From the NCBI RefSeq assembly GCF_003053745.1, contig NZ_QAYE01000009.1, positions 181,821 through 245,820 on the forward strand: 64,000 nt of DNA. The letters run 5' to 3'. This document shows positions 44,384-53,188 of the stretch, in pieces; within the stretch, counting starts at the first letter, position 1, and each line of letters opens with the position of its first letter. This DNA is from Sphingomonas faeni. GTDB taxonomy: Bacteria > Pseudomonadota > Alphaproteobacteria > Sphingomonadales > Sphingomonadaceae. The position numbers and the translations under genes are program-made. The notes under the pieces were generated by a model. It saw nothing but the letters and a program-made list of their open reading frames with translations. It did no database searches and was not told the origin of the DNA.

Positions 44384-44917
44384 ATGACCGAACCCAAACT
44401 CCTGGCCATCGTCGAAGACGACGAGACGTTCGCCCGCACGCTTCGCCGCTCATTCGAACGCCGCGGCTACGAGGTGATGCAGGCGGCCAGCCACGAGGAA
44501 CTCGTCGAGCAACTCGCCGAACGCACGCCCCGTTACGCGGTCGTCGACCTGAAGCTCGGCGGCGCGTCCGGCCTGGTCTGCGTCCAGACGCTCCACGCAC
44601 ACGACCCCGAGATCCTGGTCGTCGTCCTCACCGGCTTCGCCAGCATCGCCACCGCGGTCGAGGCGATCAAGCTCGGGGCGTCGCACTACCTCGTCAAACC
44701 CTCGAACACCGACGACATCGAGGCCGCGTTCGACCGCACCGAAGGCAGCGTCGACACCGAACTCTCCGAGCGCCCGACCTCGATCAAGACGCTCGAATGG
44801 GAGCGTATCCACACCACGCTCGCCGAAACCGACTTCAACATCTCCGAGACCGCGCGCCGCCTCGGCATGCACCGCCGCACGCTCGCGCGGAAACTCGAGA
44901 AGCGCCCGGTAAAATAG
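44384..44917 (+). CDS. regA: Redox response regulator RegA/PrrA type
   Basis: About 177 residues: receiver domain with acidic pocket EDDE (10-13), phosphorylated Asp55 in VVDLKLGG, LTGFASIATAV and LVKPSN, then a short linker and Fis-type helix-turn-helix FNISETARRLGMHRRTLARK at the C-terminus. ATG 44384 is listed; GTG 44360, overlapping the regB stop, is also in frame. Activates or represses photosynthesis, respiration and fixation genes in relatives. Confidence 0.93.
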   Translation: MTEPKLLAIVEDDETFARTLRRSFERRGYEVMQAASHEELVEQLAERTPRYAVVDLKLGGASGLVCVQTLHAHDPEILVVVLTGFASIATAVEAIKLGASHYLVKPSNTDDIEAAFDRTEGSVDTELSERPTSIKTLEWERIHTTLAETDFNISETARRLGMHRRTLARKLEKRPVK

Positions 44918-44953
44918 CGGCAACGCTTGGCCGAGGGCGCGCGTTGTCGTTCG

Positions 44954-46021
44954 ATGCCAGCGCCAAAACCCTCACGACTCTGGCAGCCAAAGCGACTGCT
45001 CGCGACCCCGTCCGCGCTGACGTGGGAGCACGGTGCCGAGATTGCCGCGCGTGCAACCGCGCTGGGCGTACCCGTCACGACGCTACCGAGCGACCGCCTC
45101 AAGCTCGACTTCCCCGACGATTCCCGCCGCGCCTATGCCGAAGCCAAGGCGACGCTGGCGCTCGTCGTCGCGCCACCCTCGAAACGCAAGCTCCAGCCGA
45201 TCGCCCCCAGCGCGGACTGGCGGATCGACCTCGCCGAGGGCTGCCCCGCGCATTGCGGCTATTGTTACCTCGCCGGCTCGCTCAAGGGGCCGCCCATCAC
45301 GCGCGTCTACGCAAACCTGCCCGAGATTCTTGCCGAACTCCCCGCGCACCTCGGCCAAGGCACCGTCACGTCGCGCTCGACCGCCCGCGCGCATGAGGGC
45401 ACGACGTTCGAAGCGTCCTGCTACACCGACCCGCTCGGCATCGAGCACGTTACCGGATCGCTCTCCGCGCTGATCGCGCATTTCGGCGCCTGGGAAGCCG
45501 ACGTGCAGTTGCGCTTCACCACCAAGTTCGACGCAGTCGAGCCATTGCTGACGCTAGACCACCGCGGCCGCACCCGCATGCGCGCCTCGATCAACCCCGC
45601 CGCGTATGCCCGGTTCGAGGGCGGCACCAGCCCCGTCTCCGCCCGGCTGGTCGCGCTACGGAAAATGGCGGATGCAGGCTACAAGATCGGCCTGACGGTC
45701 GCGCCGATCATCGCAGCCGAAGGTTGGCGCGAGGCGTATGGCGACTTGCTCGCCGAGGCGGGCAGGGTGCTCGCCGACGTCCCCGACGTGACGATCGAAC
45801 TGATCACCCACCGCTACACCCCCGGATCGAAGGCGGTGCTCGAAACCTGGTACCCCGGCTCGTCGCTCGATCTCAGCATGGCCAACCGCACCGAAAAGCG
45901 GACCAAGTTCGGCTCGGTCAAATACGTCTACGACGCCGACACGATGCGCGCGCTCCGCAGCTTCTTCCAGGATGAGATCGCCGCCAAGCTCCCGCAGGCG
46001 CGCATACTCTATTGGACGTGA
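44954..46021 (+). CDS. Spore photoproduct lyase-like radical SAM enzyme
   Basis: About 355 residues. The [4Fe-4S] motif GCPAHCGYCYLAG has Cys97, Cys101 and Cys104; FEASCYTDPLGIEH carries Cys156, at the place of the conserved hydrogen-donor cysteine of SPL. SPL repairs the spore photoproduct thymine dimer; in non-sporulating bacteria the substrate is not established. ATG 44954 is chosen over the upstream TTG 44927. Follows regA by 36 bases. Confidence 0.88.
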   Translation: MPAPKPSRLWQPKRLLATPSALTWEHGAEIAARATALGVPVTTLPSDRLKLDFPDDSRRAYAEAKATLALVVAPPSKRKLQPIAPSADWRIDLAEGCPAHCGYCYLAGSLKGPPITRVYANLPEILAELPAHLGQGTVTSRSTARAHEGTTFEASCYTDPLGIEHVTGSLSALIAHFGAWEADVQLRFTTKFDAVEPLLTLDHRGRTRMRASINPAAYARFEGGTSPVSARLVALRKMADAGYKIGLTVAPIIAAEGWREAYGDLLAEAGRVLADVPDVTIELITHRYTPGSKAVLETWYPGSSLDLSMANRTEKRTKFGSVKYVYDADTMRALRSFFQDEIAAKLPQARILYWT

Positions 46022-46097
46022 CCGCCGCGCCAACCGGCAACGCAGCGTTGCCATTCGCGGCCTTCCGGTCGCCGTCACCGCCGCCTACCTCGAGACC

Positions 46098-46892
46098 ATG
46101 ACATACGCCCGCCAGCCAACGCTCTTCATCCCGCACGGTGGCGGGCCCTGTTTCTTTATGGATGACCCCGCCGGGAACTGGACCGGCATGGCCGCGTACC
46201 TCCGGTCGATCGCCGCCTCGCTGCCCGAAAAGCCCAAGGCGATCCTTGTCGTCTCCGGCCACTGGGAAACGCGCGGCTTCGCGTTCACCGGCGCCGCAAC
46301 GCCGCCGCTGATCTACGATTACGGCGGCTTCCCGGCGCATACCTACGAGATCCGCTACGACGCGCCCGGCGATCCCGTCTTGGCCACCCGCGCCGCCGAC
46401 CTGCTCCGCAGCGCCGGCCTGACCGCCACCGTCGATCCGACGCGCGGCCTCGATCACGGCGTCTTCATCCCCATGAAGGTCGCCTTCCCCGACGCCGACA
46501 TCCCGGTCGTCGAGATGTCGGTCGACCGCGATCTAGACCCGGCACTCCACGCCGCCGCCGGCCGCGCACTCGCCCCGCTGCGCGACGACGGCATCCTGCT
46601 TGTCGGCTCGGGCATGAGCTTCCACAACATGCGCGGCTACGGCGACCCGCGTTTCACCGCGCCGTCCGAAGCCTTCGATCAATGGCTCACCGCCGCAGTC
46701 GAGTCCGAACCGACCGCCCGGGCGGAAGCGCTAGCCGGCTGGGCAGAAGCCCCCGCCGGCCGCCTCTCGCATCCCCGAGAGGAGCACCTGCTACCGCTGA
46801 TGGTCGCCGCCGGCGCTTCCGACCAGCCCGGTACGCAGGTCTACAACGAGCGCGTGCTGCAAACCGCAATCTCCGGCTACCGCTTCAACTAA
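46098..46892 (+). CDS. DODA-type extradiol ring-cleavage dioxygenase
   Basis: About 264 residues, LigB-fold. Zinc/iron ligands in IPHGGGPCF, VSGHWETRGF and RGLDHGVFIPM, plus GSGMSFHNMRGYGD and SHPREEHLLPL. Family includes YgiD/4,5-DOPA dioxygenase and gallate-type enzymes. First of three closely spaced genes with the FMN reductase (10 bases) and pirin (1 base), a common cluster for quinol/aromatic metabolism. Confidence 0.92.
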   Translation: MTYARQPTLFIPHGGGPCFFMDDPAGNWTGMAAYLRSIAASLPEKPKAILVVSGHWETRGFAFTGAATPPLIYDYGGFPAHTYEIRYDAPGDPVLATRAADLLRSAGLTATVDPTRGLDHGVFIPMKVAFPDADIPVVEMSVDRDLDPALHAAAGRALAPLRDDGILLVGSGMSFHNMRGYGDPRFTAPSEAFDQWLTAAVESEPTARAEALAGWAEAPAGRLSHPREEHLLPLMVAAGASDQPGTQVYNERVLQTAISGYRFN

Positions 46893-46902
46893 AGGAAACT
46901 CC

Positions 46903-47475
46903 ATGGCTCTTCCCGTCCTGCTCGCGATCTCCGGCAGCCTGCGCCGCGGCTCGTACAATACCGCGATCCTGACCACGCTTGGCGAAGCGATCACTGACAA
47001 GGCAGCGCTGACGGTCTTCGCGCTGAGCGATGTGCCCCTCTACGACCAAGACGCCGACACCTACACGCCCCCCGCCGCCGTCGCAGCCCTGCGCGCGGCA
47101 ATCGGCGCGGCCGATGGGATCATCATCGCCTCCCCCGAATACAACCACGGCATCTCTGGCGTCCTGAAGAACGCGCTCGACTGGGCCTCGCGACCGCACG
47201 GCAAGGCGACGCTTACGGGCAAGCCGGTCTTCACGCTCACCGCGTCGCCCGGCGCAGTCGGCGGCGCACGCGCCCACGCGCAACTGAACGAGACGCTGGC
47301 CTCGATCGGCGCCCGCACCGTCCTGCGCCCACAAGCCGTCGTTGGCGCCGTGCACGAGAAGATCGCCAACGGTCGCCTGACCGATCAGCGCACGCTCGAC
47401 TTCCTCGTCGACGGGGTAGACGATCTGCTCGCCGACATCGCCCGCCCCACCGCCGCCGACCGCGAGGCCTCCTGA
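46903..47475 (+). CDS. NADPH-dependent FMN reductase family protein
   Basis: About 190 residues, flavodoxin-like. ISGSLRRGSYNTAIL at the N-terminus binds FMN phosphate, and ASPEYNHGISGVLKNALDW is the family signature. Strong AAAGGAAA ribosome site. A quinone or azo reductase, likely working with the neighbouring dioxygenase and pirin. Confidence 0.93.
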   Translation: MALPVLLAISGSLRRGSYNTAILTTLGEAITDKAALTVFALSDVPLYDQDADTYTPPAAVAALRAAIGAADGIIIASPEYNHGISGVLKNALDWASRPHGKATLTGKPVFTLTASPGAVGGARAHAQLNETLASIGARTVLRPQAVVGAVHEKIANGRLTDQRTLDFLVDGVDDLLADIARPTAADREAS

Positions 47476-47476
47476 C

Positions 47477-48331
47477 ATGCGCCAAATCCTCAACCAATAT
47501 CCCGCACAGCGCGACGACATCGCCGACCTGGGGACACGACGCCCGCTCCCGAGGCCCGGCCTGGCGCAGGTCGATCCGTTCCTGTTTCTCAACCATCACG
47601 GCCCGCAGACCTATCGCCCCGGCAACAACGGCCTCCCGTTCGGCCCGCACCCGCACCGCGGCTTCGAGACGGTGAGCTTCATCCTCGAGGGCGAGATGGC
47701 GCATCTCGACAGCGGCGGCCACGAAAGCGTGATCCGCGCGGGCGGCATCCAGTGGATGACCGCCGGCTCGGGCCTGATCCACGCGGAAATCTCGCCGGCA
47801 TCGTTCAAGCGCGACGGCGGTCCGCTGGAGATCTTGCAACTCTGGGTCAACCTCCCCGGTCGGCTCAAGATGACCAAGCCCGCCTATACCGGTCTCCAAC
47901 GCGAGGACATTCCCGCGATCCCGGTCGACGGCGGCAACGTGAACCTGATCTCCGGCACGTTTGCCGGACGACAGGGCCCGTTCGAATCCCTGACCGACGT
48001 CGCGATGATGACCGTCGAACTCGAAGCCGGCGCCAAGGTCGACCTGCCAGCCCCAACCGGCCGCGCGGTCTTCTTCTACGTCGTGGCCGGCTCGCCCTCG
48101 GCCAACGGCACACCGATCAAGCCGCACCATCTCGCCACGTTCGGCAACGAGGGCGACACGATCACCGTCACGACCGAAGCCCCCGCCACGATCCTCTACG
48201 GCCACGCCGACCCGATCGGCGAGCCCGTCGTCTCCCACGGTCCCTTCGTCATGAACACCCGCGAAGAAATCGTCCGCGCGATCGAGGACTATAATGCCGG
48301 CCTGTTCGGCAAGCCGCCCGTCATCCGCTAG
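47477..48331 (+). CDS. Pirin family protein
   Basis: About 284 residues, bicupin. VDPFLFLNHHGPQTYRPG, FGPHPHRGFETVSFILEGEM and GSGLIHAEISP show the metal-binding His/His/His/Glu set, followed by LEILQLWVNLPGRLKM. Bacterial pirins have quercetinase or regulatory roles. Its stop is part of a CTAG shared with the stop of the convergent cyclophilin gene. Confidence 0.93.
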   Translation: MRQILNQYPAQRDDIADLGTRRPLPRPGLAQVDPFLFLNHHGPQTYRPGNNGLPFGPHPHRGFETVSFILEGEMAHLDSGGHESVIRAGGIQWMTAGSGLIHAEISPASFKRDGGPLEILQLWVNLPGRLKMTKPAYTGLQREDIPAIPVDGGNVNLISGTFAGRQGPFESLTDVAMMTVELEAGAKVDLPAPTGRAVFFYVVAGSPSANGTPIKPHHLATFGNEGDTITVTTEAPATILYGHADPIGEPVVSHGPFVMNTREEIVRAIEDYNAGLFGKPPVIR

Positions 48332-49185
48332 GGCGCCTTGCGCACCGGGGGTAGCGCGGCACAGATGTCGGCGCCCCCGGCAGGCACCGTGAAGAACGGC
48401 CCCGCTCGGTTCTCGCGCGAGGCGATCCACGCCACGAACCGCGCATTGTCCGCCGCGCGATAATCGAAATGCGGTCGCTCGGCGGCGGGCAGTTCGCTCG
48501 CGAGCCGAGCGGACACGATCGGGCTGCGCTCCCCCTCGGTCTTGTAGAACCCCAGATCCCCCGTCCCGCGCGGCAACGACGACAGCCACTCGACCCCGTC
48601 GATCACACGTCCGACCACCGCGATGTTCCGGTCGAGCGCACGCGGCGAATGCCCGATCACGGTATACAGCTCAGCGCCACTCCCCGTGCTCGGCGCCAGA
48701 TCGCGTGCGACGCCGACCATCCCGTAGCAATGCGGCACCCACTCGGTCGCGCCATTGCCCGCGAGCGGCCACCCGTCGCGACTATACCCCGCCCATTCGG
48801 CATAAGGATCGCGTTGCGACAGCCGCGCCACCGTCGTCGGCCCGGCATGCGAATATTCCGCCGGTGGATTCGCGACGACGCCCGCGATCAACGGCTTCTT
48901 CTCCGTCGCATCACCCCATTGCGCGACGTAATTGTCCTGCAAACGGTACACGCTCGTCCCAGCATCCCACCAATGCGCCCGCGCCAACTTGCGTATGTTC
49001 GCCACGTGAACAGGCGCATATTGAGGCGCGAGCCGCACCGTGAACCGGTGCCCATTGGCCAGCGTGAACACCACCAGCTCGTCGTCCGGCACAGCAACCC
49101 AGTCCGCCGGCACCGGATCGGACGGGAGCGTCGCGGCGACCGGAACGGCCTGCGCAAGCATGGCGGCGAGAAGGATATTCAACAT
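48328..49185 (-). CDS. Exported cyclophilin-type peptidyl-prolyl isomerase
   Basis: About 285 residues with a signal peptide (MLNILLAAMLAQAVPVA). Cyclophilin domain: FTLANGHRFTVRLAPQYAPVHVANI, NYVAQWGD, GMVGVARDL and FTVIGHS-like ELYTVIGHSPRALDRNIAVVG. The sequence YRLQDNYVAQWGD replaces the usual HRVIPGFMIQGGD, so activity may be reduced. Periplasmic. Its stop overlaps the pirin stop by four bases. Confidence 0.85.
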   Translation of the reverse strand: MLNILLAAMLAQAVPVAATLPSDPVPADWVAVPDDELVVFTLANGHRFTVRLAPQYAPVHVANIRKLARAHWWDAGTSVYRLQDNYVAQWGDATEKKPLIAGVVANPPAEYSHAGPTTVARLSQRDPYAEWAGYSRDGWPLAGNGATEWVPHCYGMVGVARDLAPSTGSGAELYTVIGHSPRALDRNIAVVGRVIDGVEWLSSLPRGTGDLGFYKTEGERSPIVSARLASELPAAERPHFDYRAADNARFVAWIASRENRAGPFFTVPAGGADICAALPPVRKAP

Positions 49186-49273
49186 CCCCGCAGACTGCCC
49201 GAGGCCGTCCCCGCACGCAATCGCTTGCGCGCGGGAGAAACCCGCACTAGCAGACCCGCTTCCAGAGCAATGC

Positions 49274-49364
49274 GGAGCGGTGGCCGAGTGGTCGAAGGCG
49301 CTCGCCTGGAAAGTGAGTATACGTCAAAAGCGTATCGTGGGTTCGAATCCCACCCGCTCCGCCA
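49274..49364 (+). tRNA. tRNA-Ser (anticodon GGA)
   Basis: Type II tRNA with a long variable arm. Acceptor stem GGAGCGG pairs with CCGCTCC; anticodon stem CTCGC/GTGAG with loop CTGGAAA gives anticodon GGA for UCC/UCU serine; variable arm ATACG/CGTAT; T-arm GTGGGTTCGAATCCCAC. CCA is encoded (49362-49364). Confidence 0.97.
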
Positions 49365-49685
49365 CCACCCTCGTTTTTCCCGTTCTTTCCTGGCCTCCGG
49401 GCTTGATTAAGGGCGGTTCTCTGTCGGTTTCGCATGACTGTGGGACGAGCGGTACGTTTGCGTCTGCTTACCGAATGTCCGCAGCAGGCACGTCCACTAG
49501 CCCATCCGGGCCGTCCAGAACGGGGGCCGTTGAAGTAATGAACCACTGCCTGGATCTGCCATTAAAAATGTCGCTAACAAAACGCGTTGGGCGATGCAGG
49601 GTGTCCCGGGCAAAGGCTCTTGAGATTGTGTGATCGGCTCGTGCGGGGCATTGTCGCCGAAGAATCGCTCAGGGAGTGTAACGCT
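49365..49685. other. Gene-free stretch after tRNA-Ser
   Basis: About 320 bases with no supported gene. A T run (CTCGTTTTTCC, about 49369-49379) close to the tRNA end may stop its transcription. No copy of the tRNA 3' end was noticed downstream, so no attachment-site signature is visible. Confidence 0.5.
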
Positions 49686-50486
49686 ATGAACCGACTGCTC
49701 GCCGCCTTGACCTGTATCGTCGCGTTTGGCGCTACCGGGGTGGGGGCACAATCCGTTGCCCCCTCGAAGGACATCGCTGCCGTGCTCGCATCGCCGACGC
49801 GAACGCCGGCGAACCGCGCGCGCGATCGCTATCGTCACCCGGCCCAGACTTTGGCCTTTTTCGGCGTAAAGCCGACACAGACGATCGTCGAGTTCCTGCC
49901 GGCGGGCGGCTGGTATGCGGAGATCCTCGCGCCGCTGGTCAAGGGCCGGGGGCACTATGTCGCGCTGGTGCCGACCACGCAGGCCGAGCGCACCCGCAGC
50001 GCCTTTGCCGCGAAGACCGCGGAGTACGGCGTGACGCAGGTCGCGACGATCGACTTCAAGACCGGAGCGTCCTCGATCCCGGCGGGCAGCGCGGATGTGC
50101 TGCTGACGTTCCGTAACGTCCATAACCTCTTGATGCAGGACGACCCCGCCGTCGCAGGCCGCGTGTTCAAGGCGTTCTATGCGGCGCTCAAGCCGGGCGG
50201 CGTGCTCGGCGTCGTCGATCATCGCCTGCCGGAGGAAATGGACACGGCGCGCGAGAAGACGAGCGGCTACATCAAGCGATCGACGGTCGTTCGGCTGGCG
50301 CAGGAGGCGGGCTTCGCGCTTGCCGCAGAATCGCGGATCAACGCCAACCCCAAGGATACGCACGATCATCCGGAAGGCGTCTGGACGCTGCCGCCGAGCT
50401 ATCGATTGAAGGACGTCGATCACGCCAAATATGCTGCGATCGGCGAGAGCGACCGGTTCACGCTACGGTTCGTAAAGGCGCGCTGA
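49686..50486 (+). CDS. Exported methyltransferase-like protein
   Basis: About 266 residues with signal peptide (LLAALTCIVAFGATGVGAQS). The mature part has a class I SAM-methyltransferase layout: HPAQTLAFFGVKPTQTIVEFLPAGGWYAEIL, then DVLLTFRNVHNLLM, ALKPGGVLGVVDH. The SAM loop reads LPAGGWY rather than GxGxG. Function in the periplasm, where SAM is lacking, is unclear. AGGGAG precedes the ATG. Followed 165 bases later by the GH130 gene. Confidence 0.8.
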   Translation: MNRLLAALTCIVAFGATGVGAQSVAPSKDIAAVLASPTRTPANRARDRYRHPAQTLAFFGVKPTQTIVEFLPAGGWYAEILAPLVKGRGHYVALVPTTQAERTRSAFAAKTAEYGVTQVATIDFKTGASSIPAGSADVLLTFRNVHNLLMQDDPAVAGRVFKAFYAALKPGGVLGVVDHRLPEEMDTAREKTSGYIKRSTVVRLAQEAGFALAAESRINANPKDTHDHPEGVWTLPPSYRLKDVDHAKYAAIGESDRFTLRFVKAR

Positions 50487-50651
50487 TCGCACGGGTTCGC
50501 GGGCCGACAACCGGCGTGCCGAAGGCGTTTTGACTCTGCGGGCAGCGGCGAAGACCAGCTTATGAAGGCCCGCCTGGGATCGGGTACGGCTCGGCATCGT
50601 TACCTCAGTTATGCCCGCGAGCGTCCTCTGGCGAGCATGACTGAAGGGCCG

Positions 50652-51956
50652 ATGCCGATGCCGATGCCGATGAACGCTGCCGATGTCTTCACGACGCTGG
50701 ACGTCGAGTTGAAGCCCGATCCGTCGCGCACCGTGATCCGGCCGTTCAGCTTCGGCTATCCGAAAGCGTTCGAGGCGGACCGCCCGCCACGCAGCCAGGT
50801 CGTCGTGGACCGCGTCCAGGCGCTGGACGATACGATGCGCCAAAGGATGCGCGACCTGCTGCTGACCCCCATGCGCGAGCGCCACCGCAACGCCGAGCAG
50901 GTCCTGCTGCGTCGTTTCGATGAGGTACGGCAGGACATAGGGGACGGCGACTTCAACGAGGACGAACGGCTGATCATCGGCGCCTATTTCAGCCAGGAAT
51001 ACGCGTTCGAATCCGCCGCGCTCTTCAACCCCAGCATCGTTTCACTGACGGATGAAGAGCCGTCCGTGCCGGGCGCGGTTCGCTTCGTCATGTCGCTGCG
51101 AGGCATTGGCGAGGGTCATATCTCGTCGATCACGTTCCGCACCGGCGAATGGGGACCGGGCGATCGGCTGGTGATCGATCCGGCCAGCGCACACGGCGTC
51201 CCGCCGCGCATCGAGCGGCAGGATGACGGGTGGGTCCGCCTGCTCTGCGAAGACAGCCGGGATGCGTCCGAGACCGTCATTTTTCCGGTGTTGCCGAGCC
51301 AGCGACAGGGCATCGAGGATCTGCGGCTGGTCAACTTCACCGATCACGACGGGGTCCGCAGCGTCATCGGCACGTACACCGCGTTCGACGGCAAGGACGC
51401 GCGCCAGGAAATCCTGCGCGGGGTCGACCTGCGCCGGGTCGAGATGAGGGCGCTTGCCGGCGCCATGACCGGCTACAAGGGAATGGCGCTGTTCCCTCGG
51501 CGGATCGACAACCAGTTCGTGATGCTGGGCCGCCAGGACAGCGAGAATATCTGGCTGCTGCGATCGGACGATCTCTACACGTGGGAAACCGGAACGCCGA
51601 TCATGGCGCCGAGATATCCCTGGGAGTTCGTGCAGCTGGGCAATTGCGGATCGCCGATCGAGATCGACGAGGGCTGGCTGGTGTTCACGCACGGCGTCGG
51701 CATGGTCCGGGGATATTGCATCGGTGCCTGCCTGCTCGACAAGGACGATCCGACGAAGGTGCTTGCCCGCACGGCATCGCCGTTGCTGTTTCCCAGCGCA
51801 GAGCAACGCGGGGGCTATGTGCCGAACGTGACCTATAGCTGCGGTGCGCTGATCCGGGATCGCCGCATCTTGCTGCCTTACGCGATCGGCGACGAGTATT
51901 CGGCGTTTGCCGTGGGAGACGTGGATGACCTGCTGTCCGTGATGACAGCCGACTGA
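50652..51956 (+). CDS. GH130-type beta-mannoside phosphorylase-like protein
   Basis: About 434 residues, five-bladed propeller type. Motifs are YAFESAALFNPSIVSLTDE, RFVMSLRGIGEGHISS, TGYKGMALFPRRIDNQFVML, LGNCGSPIEIDEGWLVFTHG and YVPNVTYSCGALI. Family enzymes phosphorolyse beta-mannosides using a helix proton relay. Start among four in-frame ATGs (50652-50670 in a run of ATGCCG); GAAGGG supports 50652. No glycan-handling genes sit beside it. Confidence 0.85.
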   Translation: MPMPMPMNAADVFTTLDVELKPDPSRTVIRPFSFGYPKAFEADRPPRSQVVVDRVQALDDTMRQRMRDLLLTPMRERHRNAEQVLLRRFDEVRQDIGDGDFNEDERLIIGAYFSQEYAFESAALFNPSIVSLTDEEPSVPGAVRFVMSLRGIGEGHISSITFRTGEWGPGDRLVIDPASAHGVPPRIERQDDGWVRLLCEDSRDASETVIFPVLPSQRQGIEDLRLVNFTDHDGVRSVIGTYTAFDGKDARQEILRGVDLRRVEMRALAGAMTGYKGMALFPRRIDNQFVMLGRQDSENIWLLRSDDLYTWETGTPIMAPRYPWEFVQLGNCGSPIEIDEGWLVFTHGVGMVRGYCIGACLLDKDDPTKVLARTASPLLFPSAEQRGGYVPNVTYSCGALIRDRRILLPYAIGDEYSAFAVGDVDDLLSVMTAD

Positions 51957-52214
51957 TGTGTCGGCGTGGCAACGGGGAGGGCCTGGTACGTCAGCGCTGG
52001 GCGTAATCGGCGTGTGAGCCTTACAAGGTGAAGCACGCCGACGGGCACGGACGATGATCAGCGAGGCGGCGCCGGACATCGTGACGAGGTCTGTTGCGGC
52101 CTTCCGGTTCGTATCGAGACCCTGTCTGCCACCGATGCAACCTAGGGCCAGAGGGACGCAAATCCCTCGAAAGCCCATTTCGTTGCCATCGATGGCTGGG
52201 GTTGGAGCATTGGA
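51957..52214. other. Intergenic region, no feature seen
   Basis: About 258 bases between GH130 and DUF6607, both of which end here. Open frames in it are short and unlike any protein. No dyad of the window's repeat families is present. Confidence 0.4.
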
Positions 52215-53180
52215 TTATGTCCCGGTCTCGCGCTTTACCAATGCTTCGGCCTCCGCCTTTCCGGATTCCTGAGCGGTGTCGCCCGCGGCGATATCATCGG
52301 CGAGCAGCATCAACTGGTGCCCCGTTGCCGATCCGTTCGACGCGTCCTCGGCGACGTGCACGCCGGAGCGTTTCGCGATCGCGCTGGCCCAGTGGGTGCG
52401 GACCGCGGCCCAATAATCCTTCGTCTTCGCCCAATACGTGTCCGCCGCCGCCACCGCGAAGTCGGTTGCGGGGGTGTAGGTGTTGATGACGTATTCGTGG
52501 ACGTACGTGGCGGGCTTGCCGTCCTTCATGCCGATCTTGGCGTTGTCCTGCTCGTGGACCCAGCCGGCGGGGGTCAGCACGTGGCGGTTGCTGCCGATAT
52601 AGTGATCATAAGGTGGGTTTCGGGTCGCATCGCGGCGCGCGAGCGGGCGGCGGGTCTCGTCGCTGGTCCACCGCGTCGCGCCATCGTCGTAGCGCCAGCG
52701 ACCGATCCCGCCATAGCGCGGGGAATCGTCGGTCTGCCACACCGTCTGCGACCATGCGCCGCGCCGTTCCGCGTCGGCTAGCGGGCGCAACGTCCAGCGG
52801 CCTGCCGCGGTGTAGACGAGCACGCTCGCTGGCTGCCACGTCCAGTCCTGCCGCCAGTGCTTGATCACCATCGTCTTGGCGTTGCCGTCGGTGACGACCA
52901 GCAGATGCTGGAGCACGACGTGGTCGGGCGTATCGACGATCGCGCGGATGACCTCGTGACCGCCGCTGAGCTTGGCGGGGTAGGGCTTGTAGCCCGCGAC
53001 CAGCGGCGTCGTTTCGCGCATGTCGAACGTCACCTTGAAGGTGCCGGCCATCGCCAGGATCGATGCGTGATCGCGCGCTTGGTCGCCATGGACGGCCTGC
53101 GATTGCGCGGACGCGATCGTCGGCGCGAGGGGGAGCGCAGCCAGCGTCAGCCCGGTCGCGAGGAGAAGGGAGCGGAACAT
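52215..53180 (-). CDS. DUF6607 family exported protein
   Basis: About 321 residues, signal peptide (LLLATGLTLAALPLAPTIASA). Rich in Trp/Tyr: KHWRQDWTWQPASVLVYTAAGRW, GIGRWRYDDGATRW, NRHVLTPAGWVHEQDNAKI. It fits the DUF6607 group found beside TonB haem receptors. Starts eight bases after the receptor gene. Function unknown; may be a periplasmic haem-handling partner (inference). Confidence 0.78.
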   Translation of the reverse strand: MFRSLLLATGLTLAALPLAPTIASAQSQAVHGDQARDHASILAMAGTFKVTFDMRETTPLVAGYKPYPAKLSGGHEVIRAIVDTPDHVVLQHLLVVTDGNAKTMVIKHWRQDWTWQPASVLVYTAAGRWTLRPLADAERRGAWSQTVWQTDDSPRYGGIGRWRYDDGATRWTSDETRRPLARRDATRNPPYDHYIGSNRHVLTPAGWVHEQDNAKIGMKDGKPATYVHEYVINTYTPATDFAVAAADTYWAKTKDYWAAVRTHWASAIAKRSGVHVAEDASNGSATGHQLMLLADDIAAGDTAQESGKAEAEALVKRETGT

Positions 53181-53188
53181 CAGGGGCC

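Noticed and set aside
42960..44600. A 546-residue minus-strand frame across regB
   Set aside because: RegB has clear kinase motifs on the plus strand; the opposite frame is its shadow.
49274..49685. tRNA-Ser as an integration site for a genomic island
   Set aside because: No integrase and no repeated tRNA end were noticed downstream; 49-58 kb looks accessory but shows no island boundary.
50652..50675. ATGCCG repeat as a phase-variable switch
   Set aside because: Six-base units keep the frame and only add Met-Pro pairs, so no on/off change would result.
52054..52272. A 72-residue frame between GH130 and DUF6607
   Set aside because: No ribosome site or recognisable features, and it runs under the DUF6607 gene.
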